64,000 nt of DNA from Clostridiales bacterium mt11 (lineage in GTDB: Bacteria; Bacillota; Clostridia; Tissierellales; Tepidimicrobiaceae), in the NCBI GenBank assembly GCA_001282665.1, contig LN874948.1:1052099-1116098 (forward strand), given 5' to 3'. The notes beneath the pieces were generated by a model. It did not search any database. It was not told where the DNA came from and saw only the letters and a program-made list of their open reading frames with translations. Below are positions 8,877 to 17,084 of the stretch, piece after piece. Every line of letters starts with the position of its first letter. Position 1 is the stretch's first letter. The position numbers were made by a program, and so were the translations under genes.

Positions 8877-10138
8877 TTTGACTTCTCCTTTCTATGATAG
8901 AAATCCATCCCTTCAACTACCTTTTCCAAACATTCCTCTAAAGGTATGGATTCGGTTAATACTTGTCCTGTAGCGGTAACGGAACCTTTTCTAAATATAT
9001 TGATCATCCTTATGGATACTGGGTCCATCCCTAGTTCTTCTGCTATAGTATCCATCTGCTGTTCATGGGCTATAGGCACTTGAGTTGCCCCAAATCCCCT
9101 CATAGCTCCTGCAAAAGGATTGTTGGTATATACTGCATAGCTGTCCACCACTACATTTGGTATATAATAAGGTCCAGTTATATGGACTCCTGCTTTCCTC
9201 AAAACATTTGTCGCCCAAGAAGCATAGGCTCCTGTATCTCCAATGATTTCAGCTTTCATAGCTGATAATCTTCCATCTTTATAAGCTCCAGTTTTACATT
9301 TCATAATCATAGGGTGTCTCTTAGAATGGGCAATAAAGGATTCTTCTCTTGAATAGATTGCCTTTACAGGTCTATTGAGGGTATACGCCGCTAATGCTAA
9401 ATGTATTTGAAGGCTTATATCCTCCCTACCGCCAAAAGCACCTCCTATGTTGGTATTTATTATCCTAATCTGCTCCAGCGGTAAGTTGAGGTTTGCAGCT
9501 ATTTCCTCTCTATCATAATGAGGATATTGAGTAGCAACCATAAGGACTATTCTGCCTTCATCATCTATAAAGGCTACTCCCGCCTCTGGTTGTAAAAAAG
9601 CATGGTCTACCATATGGGTTTTATATGTGTTTTCAACTATTACATGGCTATTTTTAAAACCTTCTTCTATATTTCCTCTCCTAATCTTATAATGGTACAT
9701 AATATTACTGCCTTCATGAACTTTTGGTGAACTCTCCTCCATAGCCAATATTGGATCAAATACTCCTTCCAATTCATCATAATGAACTAATATCTTCTTT
9801 AAAGCCAATTCACAAGCCTTTTCCGATTCACCAACAATAAAAACAATTGGGTCTCCAATTCTTCTTACCTTCTTTTCACAGAACACTTCATGATCCTTAA
9901 AAACTACTCCATGATTATTCCTTGGCACATCCTTATAGGTGAATATCTTGATTATCCCTTCTACCTTTTCTGCTTCTCTAGTGTCAATTCTTATATAAGC
10001 ATGAGGCTTTTCAGATCTAAGGGTTTTGCCATAGACCATTCCATCCATATATATATCTTGGGGATATAAAGCTTTTCCCCTAACCTTGCTAGGAGCATCC
10101 ACCCTTATGAGGTTTTTACCAACTATATCTAGTTTCAT
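8873..10138 (-). CDS. xdhA: Xanthine dehydrogenase-family molybdenum subunit, N-terminal half
   Basis: 421-aa protein corresponding to the N-terminal half of the large molybdenum subunit. The a/b hammerhead domain spans roughly residues 15-130 (R-V-D-A-P-S-K-V-R-G-K-A-L-Y). The first molybdopterin-binding domain includes a G-G-A-F-G-G-R-E-D motif and F-A-G-A-M-R-G-F-G, both typical cofactor contacts. It overlaps the FeS-subunit gene (4 nt) and the C-terminal-half gene (4 nt), so all subunits should be made in equal amounts. Together the two halves (759 aa) equal one standard XdhA. Confidence 0.9.
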   Translation of the reverse strand: MKLDIVGKNLIRVDAPSKVRGKALYPQDIYMDGMVYGKTLRSEKPHAYIRIDTREAEKVEGIIKIFTYKDVPRNNHGVVFKDHEVFCEKKVRRIGDPIVFIVGESEKACELALKKILVHYDELEGVFDPILAMEESSPKVHEGSNIMYHYKIRRGNIEEGFKNSHVIVENTYKTHMVDHAFLQPEAGVAFIDDEGRIVLMVATQYPHYDREEIAANLNLPLEQIRIINTNIGGAFGGREDISLQIHLALAAYTLNRPVKAIYSREESFIAHSKRHPMIMKCKTGAYKDGRLSAMKAEIIGDTGAYASWATNVLRKAGVHITGPYYIPNVVVDSYAVYTNNPFAGAMRGFGATQVPIAHEQQMDTIAEELGMDPVSIRMINIFRKGSVTATGQVLTESIPLEECLEKVVEGMDFYHRKEKSK

Positions 10139-10611
10139 CTCTTTTCCTCCTCCAAATATTTTATGGATAGCTCTGCTGCATCTACGATTTTGTTATATCC
10201 TGTACATCTGCATAGATTCCCAGAAATACCTTTCCTTATTTCTTCTCTTGTAGGGTTAGGATTCTTATCCAACAGTGATTTTATGGACATTATCATACCG
10301 GGAGTACAATATCCACATTGAACAGCCCCTACATCTACAAATGCCTTCTGAATTGGATGGAGTTCTCCATTTTGTTCTAATCCCTCTATGGTCAAAATAC
10401 TGCTCCCATGTGCTTGAAAAGCCATGACCAAACAGGAATTAACCGTCTCTCCATCCATTATTATGGTACAAGCTCCACATTCTCCTTCTCCACAGCCTTC
10501 TTTAGTTCCAATTAACCCTAATTCATCTCGAAGTAAATCCAAAAGTCTCATGTTTTCATCTATATTTAAGATATAATCTTTTCCATTGATGACAAGTTGT
10601 ATCCTTTTCAT
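10135..10611 (-). CDS. xdhC: Xanthine dehydrogenase-family [2Fe-2S] subunit
   Basis: 158-aa electron-transfer subunit with two [2Fe-2S] clusters. The N-terminal plant-ferredoxin-like domain has C-G-E-G-E-C-G-A-C followed by a fourth cysteine in N-S-C-L. The C-terminal helical domain has C-G-Y-C-T-P-G-M and L-C-R-C-T-G-Y. It passes electrons from the molybdenum site to the FAD subunit. Length is normal. It overlaps both neighbours by 4 nt, indicating tight translational coupling within the dehydrogenase operon. Confidence 0.95.
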   Translation of the reverse strand: MKRIQLVINGKDYILNIDENMRLLDLLRDELGLIGTKEGCGEGECGACTIIMDGETVNSCLVMAFQAHGSSILTIEGLEQNGELHPIQKAFVDVGAVQCGYCTPGMIMSIKSLLDKNPNPTREEIRKGISGNLCRCTGYNKIVDAAELSIKYLEEEKR

Positions 10612-11474
10612 ACACTCACCCCATTTAAGAATCTAGTGCCATCTTCTAAGGCTTCTCTTAACATCCTTTCTACAGCTATTCTCTTATATGGTAAAGTTGT
10701 CCTTCCTGCCAATCTTCTGTCCATACATTGTTGAAGTACTTTTACTCCTTCATCTACTACATCATCATGGAAAGGTTTACCCACTAGATATTTTTCCAAT
10801 TCCAATTCTCTCATAGGATATTTACCTAAAGAGCCACTAGCTACCCTTATATTTTTTATATGTGCCACTTGGTCTAATTCCAAAAAAGTTGCCATAGATA
10901 TCCTAGAAATAGCTAAAGCTTTCCTGAGACCTAGTTTAGCAAAATTTAAAACTTGTCTTTCCATAGGCCTTCTAAATTCAATATCTACTAACAATTCGTC
11001 CTCTTTTATTCCACAATTGGCTTTATCTTTATAATAATCCTCTAATAGTACCTTCCTCTTTCCATGTTTGCTAACTAAAGCAATGGTGCTGTCTAAACAG
11101 ATTAAAGGAGGGATAGAATCTGCAGCAGGAGAACCATTAGCAATATTTCCTCCTATAGTTCCCTTATTCCTTATTTGAGGGGAGCCTACTAAGCTACAAG
11201 CTTTATATAATCCCTGTAGATTTTCATGAAACAACGGATTTTCAACTATTTGAGTAAATGTTACTCCAGCTCCTATTTTTATAAATTCCCCTTCATATTT
11301 TATGGTTTTAAGCTCATCTATACTAGAAATATCGATTAATGCCTTAGGAGTGACTTTTTCATTTCTCAATGCAATAACTATATCCGTTCCACCAGATATT
11401 ATCTTTGCATCTTGTGTGTATTTTCCCAATAGTTCCACAACTTCGTCTATAGTTCTGCCTTTATAAACTTCCAT
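10608..11474 (-). CDS. xdhB: Xanthine dehydrogenase-family FAD subunit
   Basis: 288-aa FAD-binding subunit of the molybdenum hydroxylase. It has the PCMH-type motif A-K-I-I-S-G-G-T-D near residue 20, the I-R-N-K-G-T-I-G-G-N-I-A-N-G-S-P-A-A-D loop near 105-120, and a CO-dehydrogenase flavoprotein C-terminal domain. It is the first gene of the four-gene dehydrogenase set and follows the purine permease across a 64-nt gap containing a hairpin (11508-11534). NAD or another acceptor would be reduced here; the acceptor cannot be inferred. Confidence 0.94.
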   Translation of the reverse strand: MEVYKGRTIDEVVELLGKYTQDAKIISGGTDIVIALRNEKVTPKALIDISSIDELKTIKYEGEFIKIGAGVTFTQIVENPLFHENLQGLYKACSLVGSPQIRNKGTIGGNIANGSPAADSIPPLICLDSTIALVSKHGKRKVLLEDYYKDKANCGIKEDELLVDIEFRRPMERQVLNFAKLGLRKALAISRISMATFLELDQVAHIKNIRVASGSLGKYPMRELELEKYLVGKPFHDDVVDEGVKVLQQCMDRRLAGRTTLPYKRIAVERMLREALEDGTRFLNGVSV

Positions 11475-11507
11475 TTTGCTGCCCCCTTTAACTAATTTTG
11501 TTTAGAA

Positions 11508-11534
11508 ATGCCGTCTTCCATGGGAAGACGGCAT
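11508..11534 (-). terminator. Intercistronic hairpin between purine permease and dehydrogenase
   Basis: A perfect 12-bp GC-rich stem (11508-11519 with 11523-11534) has a 3-nt loop. On the minus strand it is followed only by TTTCTAAAC. It could be a partial terminator that lowers expression of the dehydrogenase relative to the permease, or an mRNA-stabilising hairpin. Confidence 0.6.
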
Positions 11535-11538
11535 CCTA

Positions 11539-12858
11539 TTAAAGTACGTTCTTTAATATAAATAATAGAGCTAAAATATACATTACAATGGATACGTCTT
11601 TATGCTTTCCAGTTAATAATTTCAAGAATACATAAGATACCATACCAAATACTATACCTTCTGCAATACTATATGCTAAAGGCATCATTATTATTGTTAA
11701 GAATGCTGGTATTGCTTCTGTAAAATCATCTAGTTCTATATCCTTTATTGGACTCATCATGAAAAGTCCAACGAGTATTAATGCTGGTGCAGTTGCAGCT
11801 CCTGGAACTATAGTAAAGATTGGGGCAAATAATAAAGATAATGCAAACATACAAGCTGTTGACAAAGCAGTAAGTCCTGTCCTACCGCCATCTGCTACTC
11901 CAGAAGCAGATTCTACGAAGGTAGTTACTGTACTAGTTCCTAAACAAGCTCCAGATACAGTACCAACAGCGTCAGCAAATAATGCATGACTAACTCTTGG
12001 AAGTTTTCCTTCTTCATCTAACATATCTGCCTTTGAAGCTACTCCTACTAATGTACCTACAGTATCAAATACGTCTACAAATAGGAAAGTAAACATGACC
12101 ATTAACATATCCCATGTGAATATGTGTTCCCATTCAAATTTAAAAGCTACTTCTTTTAATGATGGTGGAAGAGATATTACGCCAGTTGGAGTAGGAGTTA
12201 CGCCCATAGGTATTCCTATTATAGTAGTAAGTATAATACCTATTAACAATGCTCCTTTAACTTGTTTTGCTAATAATATTCCCATTATTAGTAGCCCTAT
12301 AAGTGCAAGTAATGGTGCTGGCTGAGTTAAATCTCCTAATTGAAGAGCTGCTCCACCTTGTTCAACTAATCCTGCTGATATAAGACCAATAAATGCTATA
12401 AATAATCCAATTCCTACAGATACTGCTTTTTTCAAATTCATTGGAATTGCATCAAATATAGCTTCTCTTACCTTAAATAAAGATAATATTATGAAAACAA
12501 TCCCTTCTAAAAATACTGCTGTTATAGCAAACTGCCATGATTTATTCATAGGTCCTAAAACTACTGAAAATGTAAAAAACGCATTTAATCCCATTCCTGG
12601 TGCTAAAGCAAAAGGATAATTAGCATAAAAAGCCATTATTAAAGTTGCAATAACTGCTGATAAAGCTGTGGCAGTAAATACTCCACCTTTGTCCATACCT
12701 GCTTGTGATAAAAGATCTGGATTTACAACTAAGATATAAGCCATAGTCATAAATGTAGTGATACCTGCAAGAATTTCAGTTTTTGCATTGGTATTGTGTT
12801 CCTTAAGTTTAAACTGTCTTTCTAAAAAACCATCATTTGCCATCGTTTGATTAGACAT
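11539..12858 (-). CDS. NCS2 purine permease (AzgA/PbuG-like)
   Basis: Proton-coupled importer of adenine, guanine or hypoxanthine, by membership in the AzgA-like branch of NCS2. 439 aa, about 12 membrane helices. Diagnostic segments are the T-F-M-T-M-A-Y-I-L-V-V-N-P start of helix 1, A-P-G-M-G-L-N-A-F-F and L-F-V-D-V-F-D-T-V-G-T. The start is the ATG at 12856-12858, with AGGAGG 6 nt upstream; the ATG at 12873 lies upstream of that site and is discounted. It sits between adenine deaminase 2 and the dehydrogenase, consistent with supply of purine bases to both. Confidence 0.92.
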   Translation of the reverse strand: MSNQTMANDGFLERQFKLKEHNTNAKTEILAGITTFMTMAYILVVNPDLLSQAGMDKGGVFTATALSAVIATLIMAFYANYPFALAPGMGLNAFFTFSVVLGPMNKSWQFAITAVFLEGIVFIILSLFKVREAIFDAIPMNLKKAVSVGIGLFIAFIGLISAGLVEQGGAALQLGDLTQPAPLLALIGLLIMGILLAKQVKGALLIGIILTTIIGIPMGVTPTPTGVISLPPSLKEVAFKFEWEHIFTWDMLMVMFTFLFVDVFDTVGTLVGVASKADMLDEEGKLPRVSHALFADAVGTVSGACLGTSTVTTFVESASGVADGGRTGLTALSTACMFALSLLFAPIFTIVPGAATAPALILVGLFMMSPIKDIELDDFTEAIPAFLTIIMMPLAYSIAEGIVFGMVSYVFLKLLTGKHKDVSIVMYILALLFILKNVL

Positions 12859-12950
12859 AAAATTCCTCCTCAATTTAATTTTAAAAAATCTACCCTCCTT
12901 TCTTAAGTGATATCATTTATTATAACAAAAATTTTCATAGAAATTCTATT

Positions 12951-14762
12951 CTACGCAATTATTGGGGAAAGAATTTTAAAATTGTTCACATCTATGAGTC
13001 CTTTATCCGTAATCTTCCAAGCTGGAGATGTGGATAAAGCTAAAAATGATAGGTGCATAAACGGTGCATGTATTTTGCAGCCTAAATCATTCTTAACTAT
13101 CTGTTCTAATTCCGCTATTTTTTTGCTAACTTCATGTCCATCTAATTCGTCAGTTATCAAACCACCTACTGGCAATCTCATATGAGAAAGTATTCTTCCT
13201 CTATTGGCTATAGCTATGCCTCCACCTAGTTCTATAACCTTATTAACTGCTAAAGTCATATCCTTTATATTGGTTCCTACTACTATTATATTGTGAGTAT
13301 CATGGGCTACTGACTCTGCAAAAGCTCCATCTTTCATGCCAAAACCTTTAACAAAGGCCTTGCCAATATTTCCTGTCCTACCATACCTTTCTATGCAAGC
13401 TATTTCTAAGGTATCCGTATTCACATTAGGTTCAGCTACTCCACCATATACCTTTATAGTCTCTTCCAATTTTCCCGTTAAATTCTGATCTGGAATAACC
13501 TCTATACATCTGACCCGAGCCGTGGAGTCTTCTGATTCAATCTGTAAATCCTTTTCAGTAATAGGCTCAATCTTTACGGAATTTTTAACTTCTGATGGAT
13601 AGGTATACTTAGGTAAATCTATTAACAATTCGCCTTTTGAAGCTACTAATTTACCATCTATAAAAACTCCCTCTACAGTCATTTCTTCTAAATCATCTAT
13701 AACTACTATATCTGCCATCTTTCCTGGAGCTAAAACTCCTACATGGTCTAATCCAAAATAAGTAGCTGGATTTATGGTAACCATCTGTATGGCTTCTACA
13801 GGGTTTACCCCTTCCTTAATAGTCCTCTTTACTATTTCATTCATATGACCTAGAGTTTCTAAATCTGCTGCCACCATATCGTCAGTAGCTAATATACATC
13901 TTCTTGAATCCATACCTTCTTCTGTAACAGCTCTAATACATTCAGCCATATTCCTTTGAGTAGAGCCTTCTCTCATAAATAGATAAACTCCTTGTCTTAA
14001 CTTTTCCACAGCCTCTTCTTTAGTAGTAGTTTCATGGCAAGAACATTTTCCTCCAGTGGAGATTATATGGGCTGCTAATTCACTCCCAAATAGCTCTGGG
14101 GCATTTCCATCTACCACCATATTTTTAGACCTAGCGTATATAGTCGAAGCTAGTAAATCCGTAATAATTTCAGGCGTATTTCTATAAACATGTTTAGCAT
14201 TGCTAAATCCTTGAAGCTCTCCTATTCCAATTATATTTTTATAGTTTAATAAATCTTCCATGTCCTTAGATGTTACATCAACTCCAGCTGTTTCTAAATC
14301 TGGACAATCAGGAGTCAAGGCTGGTACTACTAAATACACATTGTTTGGAACTGAATCTATTTCATCAGCCATAGCTTTCATACCAACAGGTCCTAAAGCA
14401 TTCCCTATTTCATGAGGATCTGCTACTAAAGTAGTAGTACCTGATGGAATAGATAATCTGGAAAACTCAGTAATAGTTAACATACTGGATTCAAAATGCA
14501 TATGGGAATCTATAAATCCCGGTGATAGATACTTCCCTCTAATATCTATGACTAAAGTATTCGGTCCTATTAAATCCTTACAATCTCCTACTAATAATAT
14601 ATATTTACCTTTAATGGCAATATCAGCAGTGTAAACCTCCCTTGTAATGACATTTACAACCTTACCGTTGTATAGGACTATATCAGCAAAATCTTTATCA
14701 CCCATAAGCACATCTATTAAATTCCTATACTCCATTGCCATCTTTATATATTTGGTGTCCAA
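12951..14762 (-). CDS. ade: Adenine deaminase-like amidohydrolase (paralogue 2, microcompartment operon)
   Basis: 603-aa adenine-deaminase-family amidohydrolase. It has the metal motif HMHFE (about 87-91), A-D-P-H-E-I-G-N, and the C-terminal V-A-H-D-T-H-N-I-I-V-V-G. It is clearly divergent from paralogue 1 and carries an extended N-terminus. The start is TTG (14760-14762) behind AAGGAGGGGTG. It is encoded directly after the shell pentamer gene, separated by an inverted repeat. Two adenine deaminases in one island is odd. This one may truly use adenine. Alternatively it may deaminate 4-aminoimidazole, the later pathway step that also needs a deaminase and otherwise lacks a candidate. The second option is speculation from position. 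Confidence 0.85.
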   Translation of the reverse strand: MDTKYIKMAMEYRNLIDVLMGDKDFADIVLYNGKVVNVITREVYTADIAIKGKYILLVGDCKDLIGPNTLVIDIRGKYLSPGFIDSHMHFESSMLTITEFSRLSIPSGTTTLVADPHEIGNALGPVGMKAMADEIDSVPNNVYLVVPALTPDCPDLETAGVDVTSKDMEDLLNYKNIIGIGELQGFSNAKHVYRNTPEIITDLLASTIYARSKNMVVDGNAPELFGSELAAHIISTGGKCSCHETTTKEEAVEKLRQGVYLFMREGSTQRNMAECIRAVTEEGMDSRRCILATDDMVAADLETLGHMNEIVKRTIKEGVNPVEAIQMVTINPATYFGLDHVGVLAPGKMADIVVIDDLEEMTVEGVFIDGKLVASKGELLIDLPKYTYPSEVKNSVKIEPITEKDLQIESEDSTARVRCIEVIPDQNLTGKLEETIKVYGGVAEPNVNTDTLEIACIERYGRTGNIGKAFVKGFGMKDGAFAESVAHDTHNIIVVGTNIKDMTLAVNKVIELGGGIAIANRGRILSHMRLPVGGLITDELDGHEVSKKIAELEQIVKNDLGCKIHAPFMHLSFLALSTSPAWKITDKGLIDVNNFKILSPIIA

Positions 14763-14781
14763 TTTTAATCACCCCTCCTTA

Positions 14782-14820
14782 TTCAATTGACAATTGACAG
14801 AGGACAATTGTCAATTGTCT
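14782..14820. repeat. Short inverted repeat of the CAATTGACAATTG family
   Basis: CAATTGACAATTG (14784-14796) is paired with CAATTGTCAATTG (14805-14817) around an 8-nt loop. It consists of just the two termini of the longer elements at 19030-19172 and 22423-22580, without their interior. The right end overlaps the last codons of the BMC-P gene and gives its Asp-Asn-stop ending. Confidence 0.8.
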
Positions 14821-15089
14821 AAGTTGTTTAAGTTTATTTCGTCGATTATGCCTACTATGGATATATCTATGGGGGAGTCCATTTTTTTGGCTGCTATTCT
14901 GGCAGCTGTCCCCTTTGTAAATATAACTAATTCACCTATACCTGCCCCTACAGTATCTACAGCAACTAAAGGTTCTCCTATAGGTTTCAATTTTTTATTG
15001 AGAGGCTGGGTAATCATGAGCTTAGTGCCTACTAAATTTTCATCTTTTCTCGTTGCCACCACCGTTCCAATTACTTTGCCTATATACAT
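14811..15089 (-). CDS. Microcompartment vertex protein (BMC-P, EutN/CcmL family)
   Basis: Pentameric shell protein that caps the vertices of a bacterial microcompartment. It is 92 aa from the ATG at 15087-15089 (GGGAGG 8 nt upstream); the upstream ATG at 15113 would overlap this ribosome site and the preceding gene. Signature segments are M-Y-I-G-K-V-I-G-T-V-V-A-T at the N-terminus and A-V-D-T-V-G-A-G-I-G-E-L-V. It is the only BMC-P seen, and no BMC-T trimer gene is present in the window. The last residues (L-D-N-stop) come from a repeat element. Confidence 0.93.
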   Translation of the reverse strand: MYIGKVIGTVVATRKDENLVGTKLMITQPLNKKLKPIGEPLVAVDTVGAGIGELVIFTKGTAARIAAKKMDSPIDISIVGIIDEINLNNLDN

Positions 15090-15102
15090 TTTACCTGCCT
15101 CC

Positions 15103-15861
15103 CTATGTTTCAATTTCTATTTTTATTCCCAATTCCTTAATCCTATCCTTTGCCAAAGGGGTTATAATAGTTCCTTTGGGTAGTACCATAGATTTACTAC
15201 TTGGAGAATAGTTGATTATATCCCTCTCCGTTATTACCTTATTAAAAACAGAACCTTCACTAGTAGCTTTATTAGAAGTAGAAGTTTTCGGTGTGCCAAT
15301 TATCTTATCTATATAATTTCCCTCTTCTATTTCTACAGCCCCCATTTTCTTTAGAGTATTAATATGATCTTCTATGATATTTCCTATCTCCATATTTTTA
15401 CATGGCTTGCCAAGATAATTTTTAACGGAAGTAAAATCCAAATATACCTTTTTACCCATATATAGATAAGTCCATATGATATTAGGTACAAAGCTATCTA
15501 TTAGACCTTGAGATACCTTTGATAAGGTATTCATAGTAATATTCGGCCCTATTACATAGGAGTAGCTATTCAAGATATCTTCAAGATTAAATATCTCCTC
15601 TTCTCCAAGGACTTCATACGGCTTTAGAGCATCAACAAAACTATGTGTATCTAAAACTCTTTCTGCCATAAAGGAAAAGCCTAAAGAAACCTGAATGTCA
15701 TAATCCTTTAATTTTCTTAGCTCTTTAATCCTTTCATTGAGGTCTATATTAGAACCAGTAAAGATTATTAATGCCTTCTCCTGAGAATTAGATAAGTTTC
15801 CTCCGTTTATTTTTTTAGTTATGTCTGCTAAAACATTTAAAGTTATTTTGTTTTTAGCCAT
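15103..15861 (-). CDS. Microcompartment-associated flavoprotein
   Basis: 252-aa protein whose middle part (about 50-170) resembles the HFCD flavoprotein fold (PF02441), with G-P-N-I-T-M-N-T-L-S-K near the expected flavin-binding loop. The last about 45 residues contain the I-T-P-L-A-K-D-R-I-K-E-L-G-I motif seen at the ends of several microcompartment-locus proteins. Such flavoproteins occur in many BMC loci without a settled role. The gene lies between a BMC-H gene and BMC-P with short gaps. Flavin binding and luminal location are inferred. Confidence 0.7.
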   Translation of the reverse strand: MAKNKITLNVLADITKKINGGNLSNSQEKALIIFTGSNIDLNERIKELRKLKDYDIQVSLGFSFMAERVLDTHSFVDALKPYEVLGEEEIFNLEDILNSYSYVIGPNITMNTLSKVSQGLIDSFVPNIIWTYLYMGKKVYLDFTSVKNYLGKPCKNMEIGNIIEDHINTLKKMGAVEIEEGNYIDKIIGTPKTSTSNKATSEGSVFNKVITERDIINYSPSSKSMVLPKGTIITPLAKDRIKELGIKIEIET

Positions 15862-15880
15862 TTAAAACACTCCAATTGGA

Positions 15881-16159
15881 TTATTCATACTGCTTTAGTA
15901 TAACTCTTTCTACTTCTGAATGTGGTCTTGGTATTACATGAACGGAATGAAGTTCCCCAACTGATCTTGCAGCTTCTGCTCCAGCATCTACTGCTGCTTT
16001 TACTGCTCCTACATCTCCTCTAACCATTACAGTTACAAGACCAAAACCTATCTTTTCATATCCTACTAATGTTACATTAGCTGCTTTTACCATAGCATCT
16101 GCAGCCTCAATAGAACCTACTAATCCTTTTGTTTCAACTAATCCTAGTGCTTGACTCAT
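15881..16159 (-). CDS. Microcompartment shell hexamer (BMC-H, PduA/EutM-like)
   Basis: 92-aa hexameric shell tile. It has the canonical start A-L-G-L-V-E-T-K-G-L-V-G-S-I-E-A-A-D-A-M, G-D-V-G-A-V-K-A-A-V-D-A-G in the second helix, and the H-V-I-P-R-P-H ending. The pore loop is formed by the K-I-G-F-G segment (about 36-40). It is one of three BMC-H genes in a row. It is likely the main tile, because it has no extension and sits nearest consensus. Confidence 0.95.
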   Translation of the reverse strand: MSQALGLVETKGLVGSIEAADAMVKAANVTLVGYEKIGFGLVTVMVRGDVGAVKAAVDAGAEAARSVGELHSVHVIPRPHSEVERVILKQYE

Positions 16160-16161
16160 AT

Positions 16162-16542
16162 TTATTCCTCCTTACCAGATTTTTTCTTATTTTTCTTCGC
16201 TTCTTCTTTAACTTCCTTATTCTCCTGACTTTCTTTATTTTCCTTCAAATTCTTGGAGAATTTTTCTATTAATTTATCCACCTCATCGTGAGGTCTTGGG
16301 ATTACACGACTTGCAGCCACTATTCCTACTCTATTACCTGCCTCTACCCCTGCATCTACTGCTGCTTTTACTGCTGCCACTTCTCCCGCTAGTTGAATGT
16401 TCACTCCAACTGCTTGTTCTACCCCTATTATCTTTTCCACTCCTATTAAGGTTACATCTGCTGCTTTACTAGCTGCATCTAAAGCTGCAACAGCAGTAGT
16501 AAGCCCTATAGCTTCAATAAGTCCCAATGCCTTATTCATCAT
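16162..16542 (-). CDS. Microcompartment shell hexamer (BMC-H) with charged C-terminal tail
   Basis: 126-aa BMC-H protein. Residues 1-93 form a full Pf00936-type domain (N-K-A-L-G-L-I-E-A-I-G-L-T-T-A-V-A-A-L-D). The remaining about 33 residues are a low-complexity Lys/Glu tail that is probably disordered. The pore region is I-I-G-V-E-Q-A-V-G rather than the glycine-serine type, so its permeability may differ from its two neighbours. The tail could bind cargo, nucleic acid or cytosolic partners (inference). Two tandem ATGs make the exact start uncertain by one codon. Confidence 0.92.
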   Translation of the reverse strand: MMNKALGLIEAIGLTTAVAALDAASKAADVTLIGVEKIIGVEQAVGVNIQLAGEVAAVKAAVDAGVEAGNRVGIVAASRVIPRPHDEVDKLIEKFSKNLKENKESQENKEVKEEAKKNKKKSGKEE

Positions 16543-16553
16543 ACGACCTCCCT

Positions 16554-16784
16554 TTACCTACTACCTTTAATCCTTTCTACTGCTTCATCTAAAGTTAGCA
16601 TAGTGACTGTATCCTTTTCTTCCTTGATTTTCTTTCCTTCATTTATTACACCAACGATTAAATCTTCTTCCCTATGGGTTAGATTATTGACCTTGTTCTC
16701 CCTGTCCTTTAAACCAATATTCTTATTAGGGCTAGTCTTCTTAACTACATTGTTCATAACTACTCTGGCTAATGGATTAACCAT
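16554..16784 (-). CDS. Small unknown protein encoded inside the microcompartment operon
   Basis: 76-aa protein that I do not recognise. It starts with a short hydrophobic/basic stretch (N-P-L-A-R-V-V-M-N-N-V-V-K-K), continues with a charged, probably flexible middle, and ends in a possible amphipathic helix (T-L-D-E-A-V-E-R-I-K). Either end could act as an encapsulation-type helix. It has a GGTGGTGAG ribosome site, sits between two BMC-H genes with 11- and 20-nt gaps, and keeps the operon reading direction. This makes it a real gene that probably works at the shell. Confidence 0.75.
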   Translation of the reverse strand: MVNPLARVVMNNVVKKTSPNKNIGLKDRENKVNNLTHREEDLIVGVINEGKKIKEEKDTVTMLTLDEAVERIKGSR

Positions 16785-16804
16785 AAATTCTCACCACCAT
16801 AAGA

Positions 16805-17068
16805 CTAAAATATTTTATCTACTTCATCATGAGGTCTTGGAATAACATTGGCTGAAACTACCTCTGCCACTTGAGCAGCTCTAAGTTTGCCACTTTCAAC
16901 TGCTGCATTTACTGCTCCTACATCTCCTGAGACGGTAACTGATACAAGCCCAGAACCTACAATTTGAAAATCCATTATCTTTACACTTGCAGATTTAACC
17001 ATAGCATCTGCTGCTTCAATAGCTCCTATAAGGCTTCTAGTTTCAACCATACCTATAGCTTCTCTCAT
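16805..17068 (-). CDS. Microcompartment shell hexamer (BMC-H)
   Basis: 87-aa shell tile with A-I-G-M-V-E-T-R-S-L-I-G-A-I-E-A-A-D, G-D-V-G-A-V-N-A-A-V-E and a V-I-P-R-P-H-D-E-V ending. The pore loop reads I-V-G-S-G, the small-residue type. It is the first shell gene of the operon, 17 nt downstream of UbiD. With the genes at 15881 and 16162 it gives three BMC-H paralogues whose pore loops all differ. Confidence 0.95.
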   Translation of the reverse strand: MREAIGMVETRSLIGAIEAADAMVKSASVKIMDFQIVGSGLVSVTVSGDVGAVNAAVESGKLRAAQVAEVVSANVIPRPHDEVDKIF

Positions 17069-17084
17069 CTATACCTCACCTTCT

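Noticed and set aside
7860..10138. Possible frameshift in the xanthine dehydrogenase large subunit
   Set aside because: The second part has its own AAAGGAG ribosome site and an ATGA overlap, and the split falls between domains as in nicotinate dehydrogenase, so two genes are more likely.
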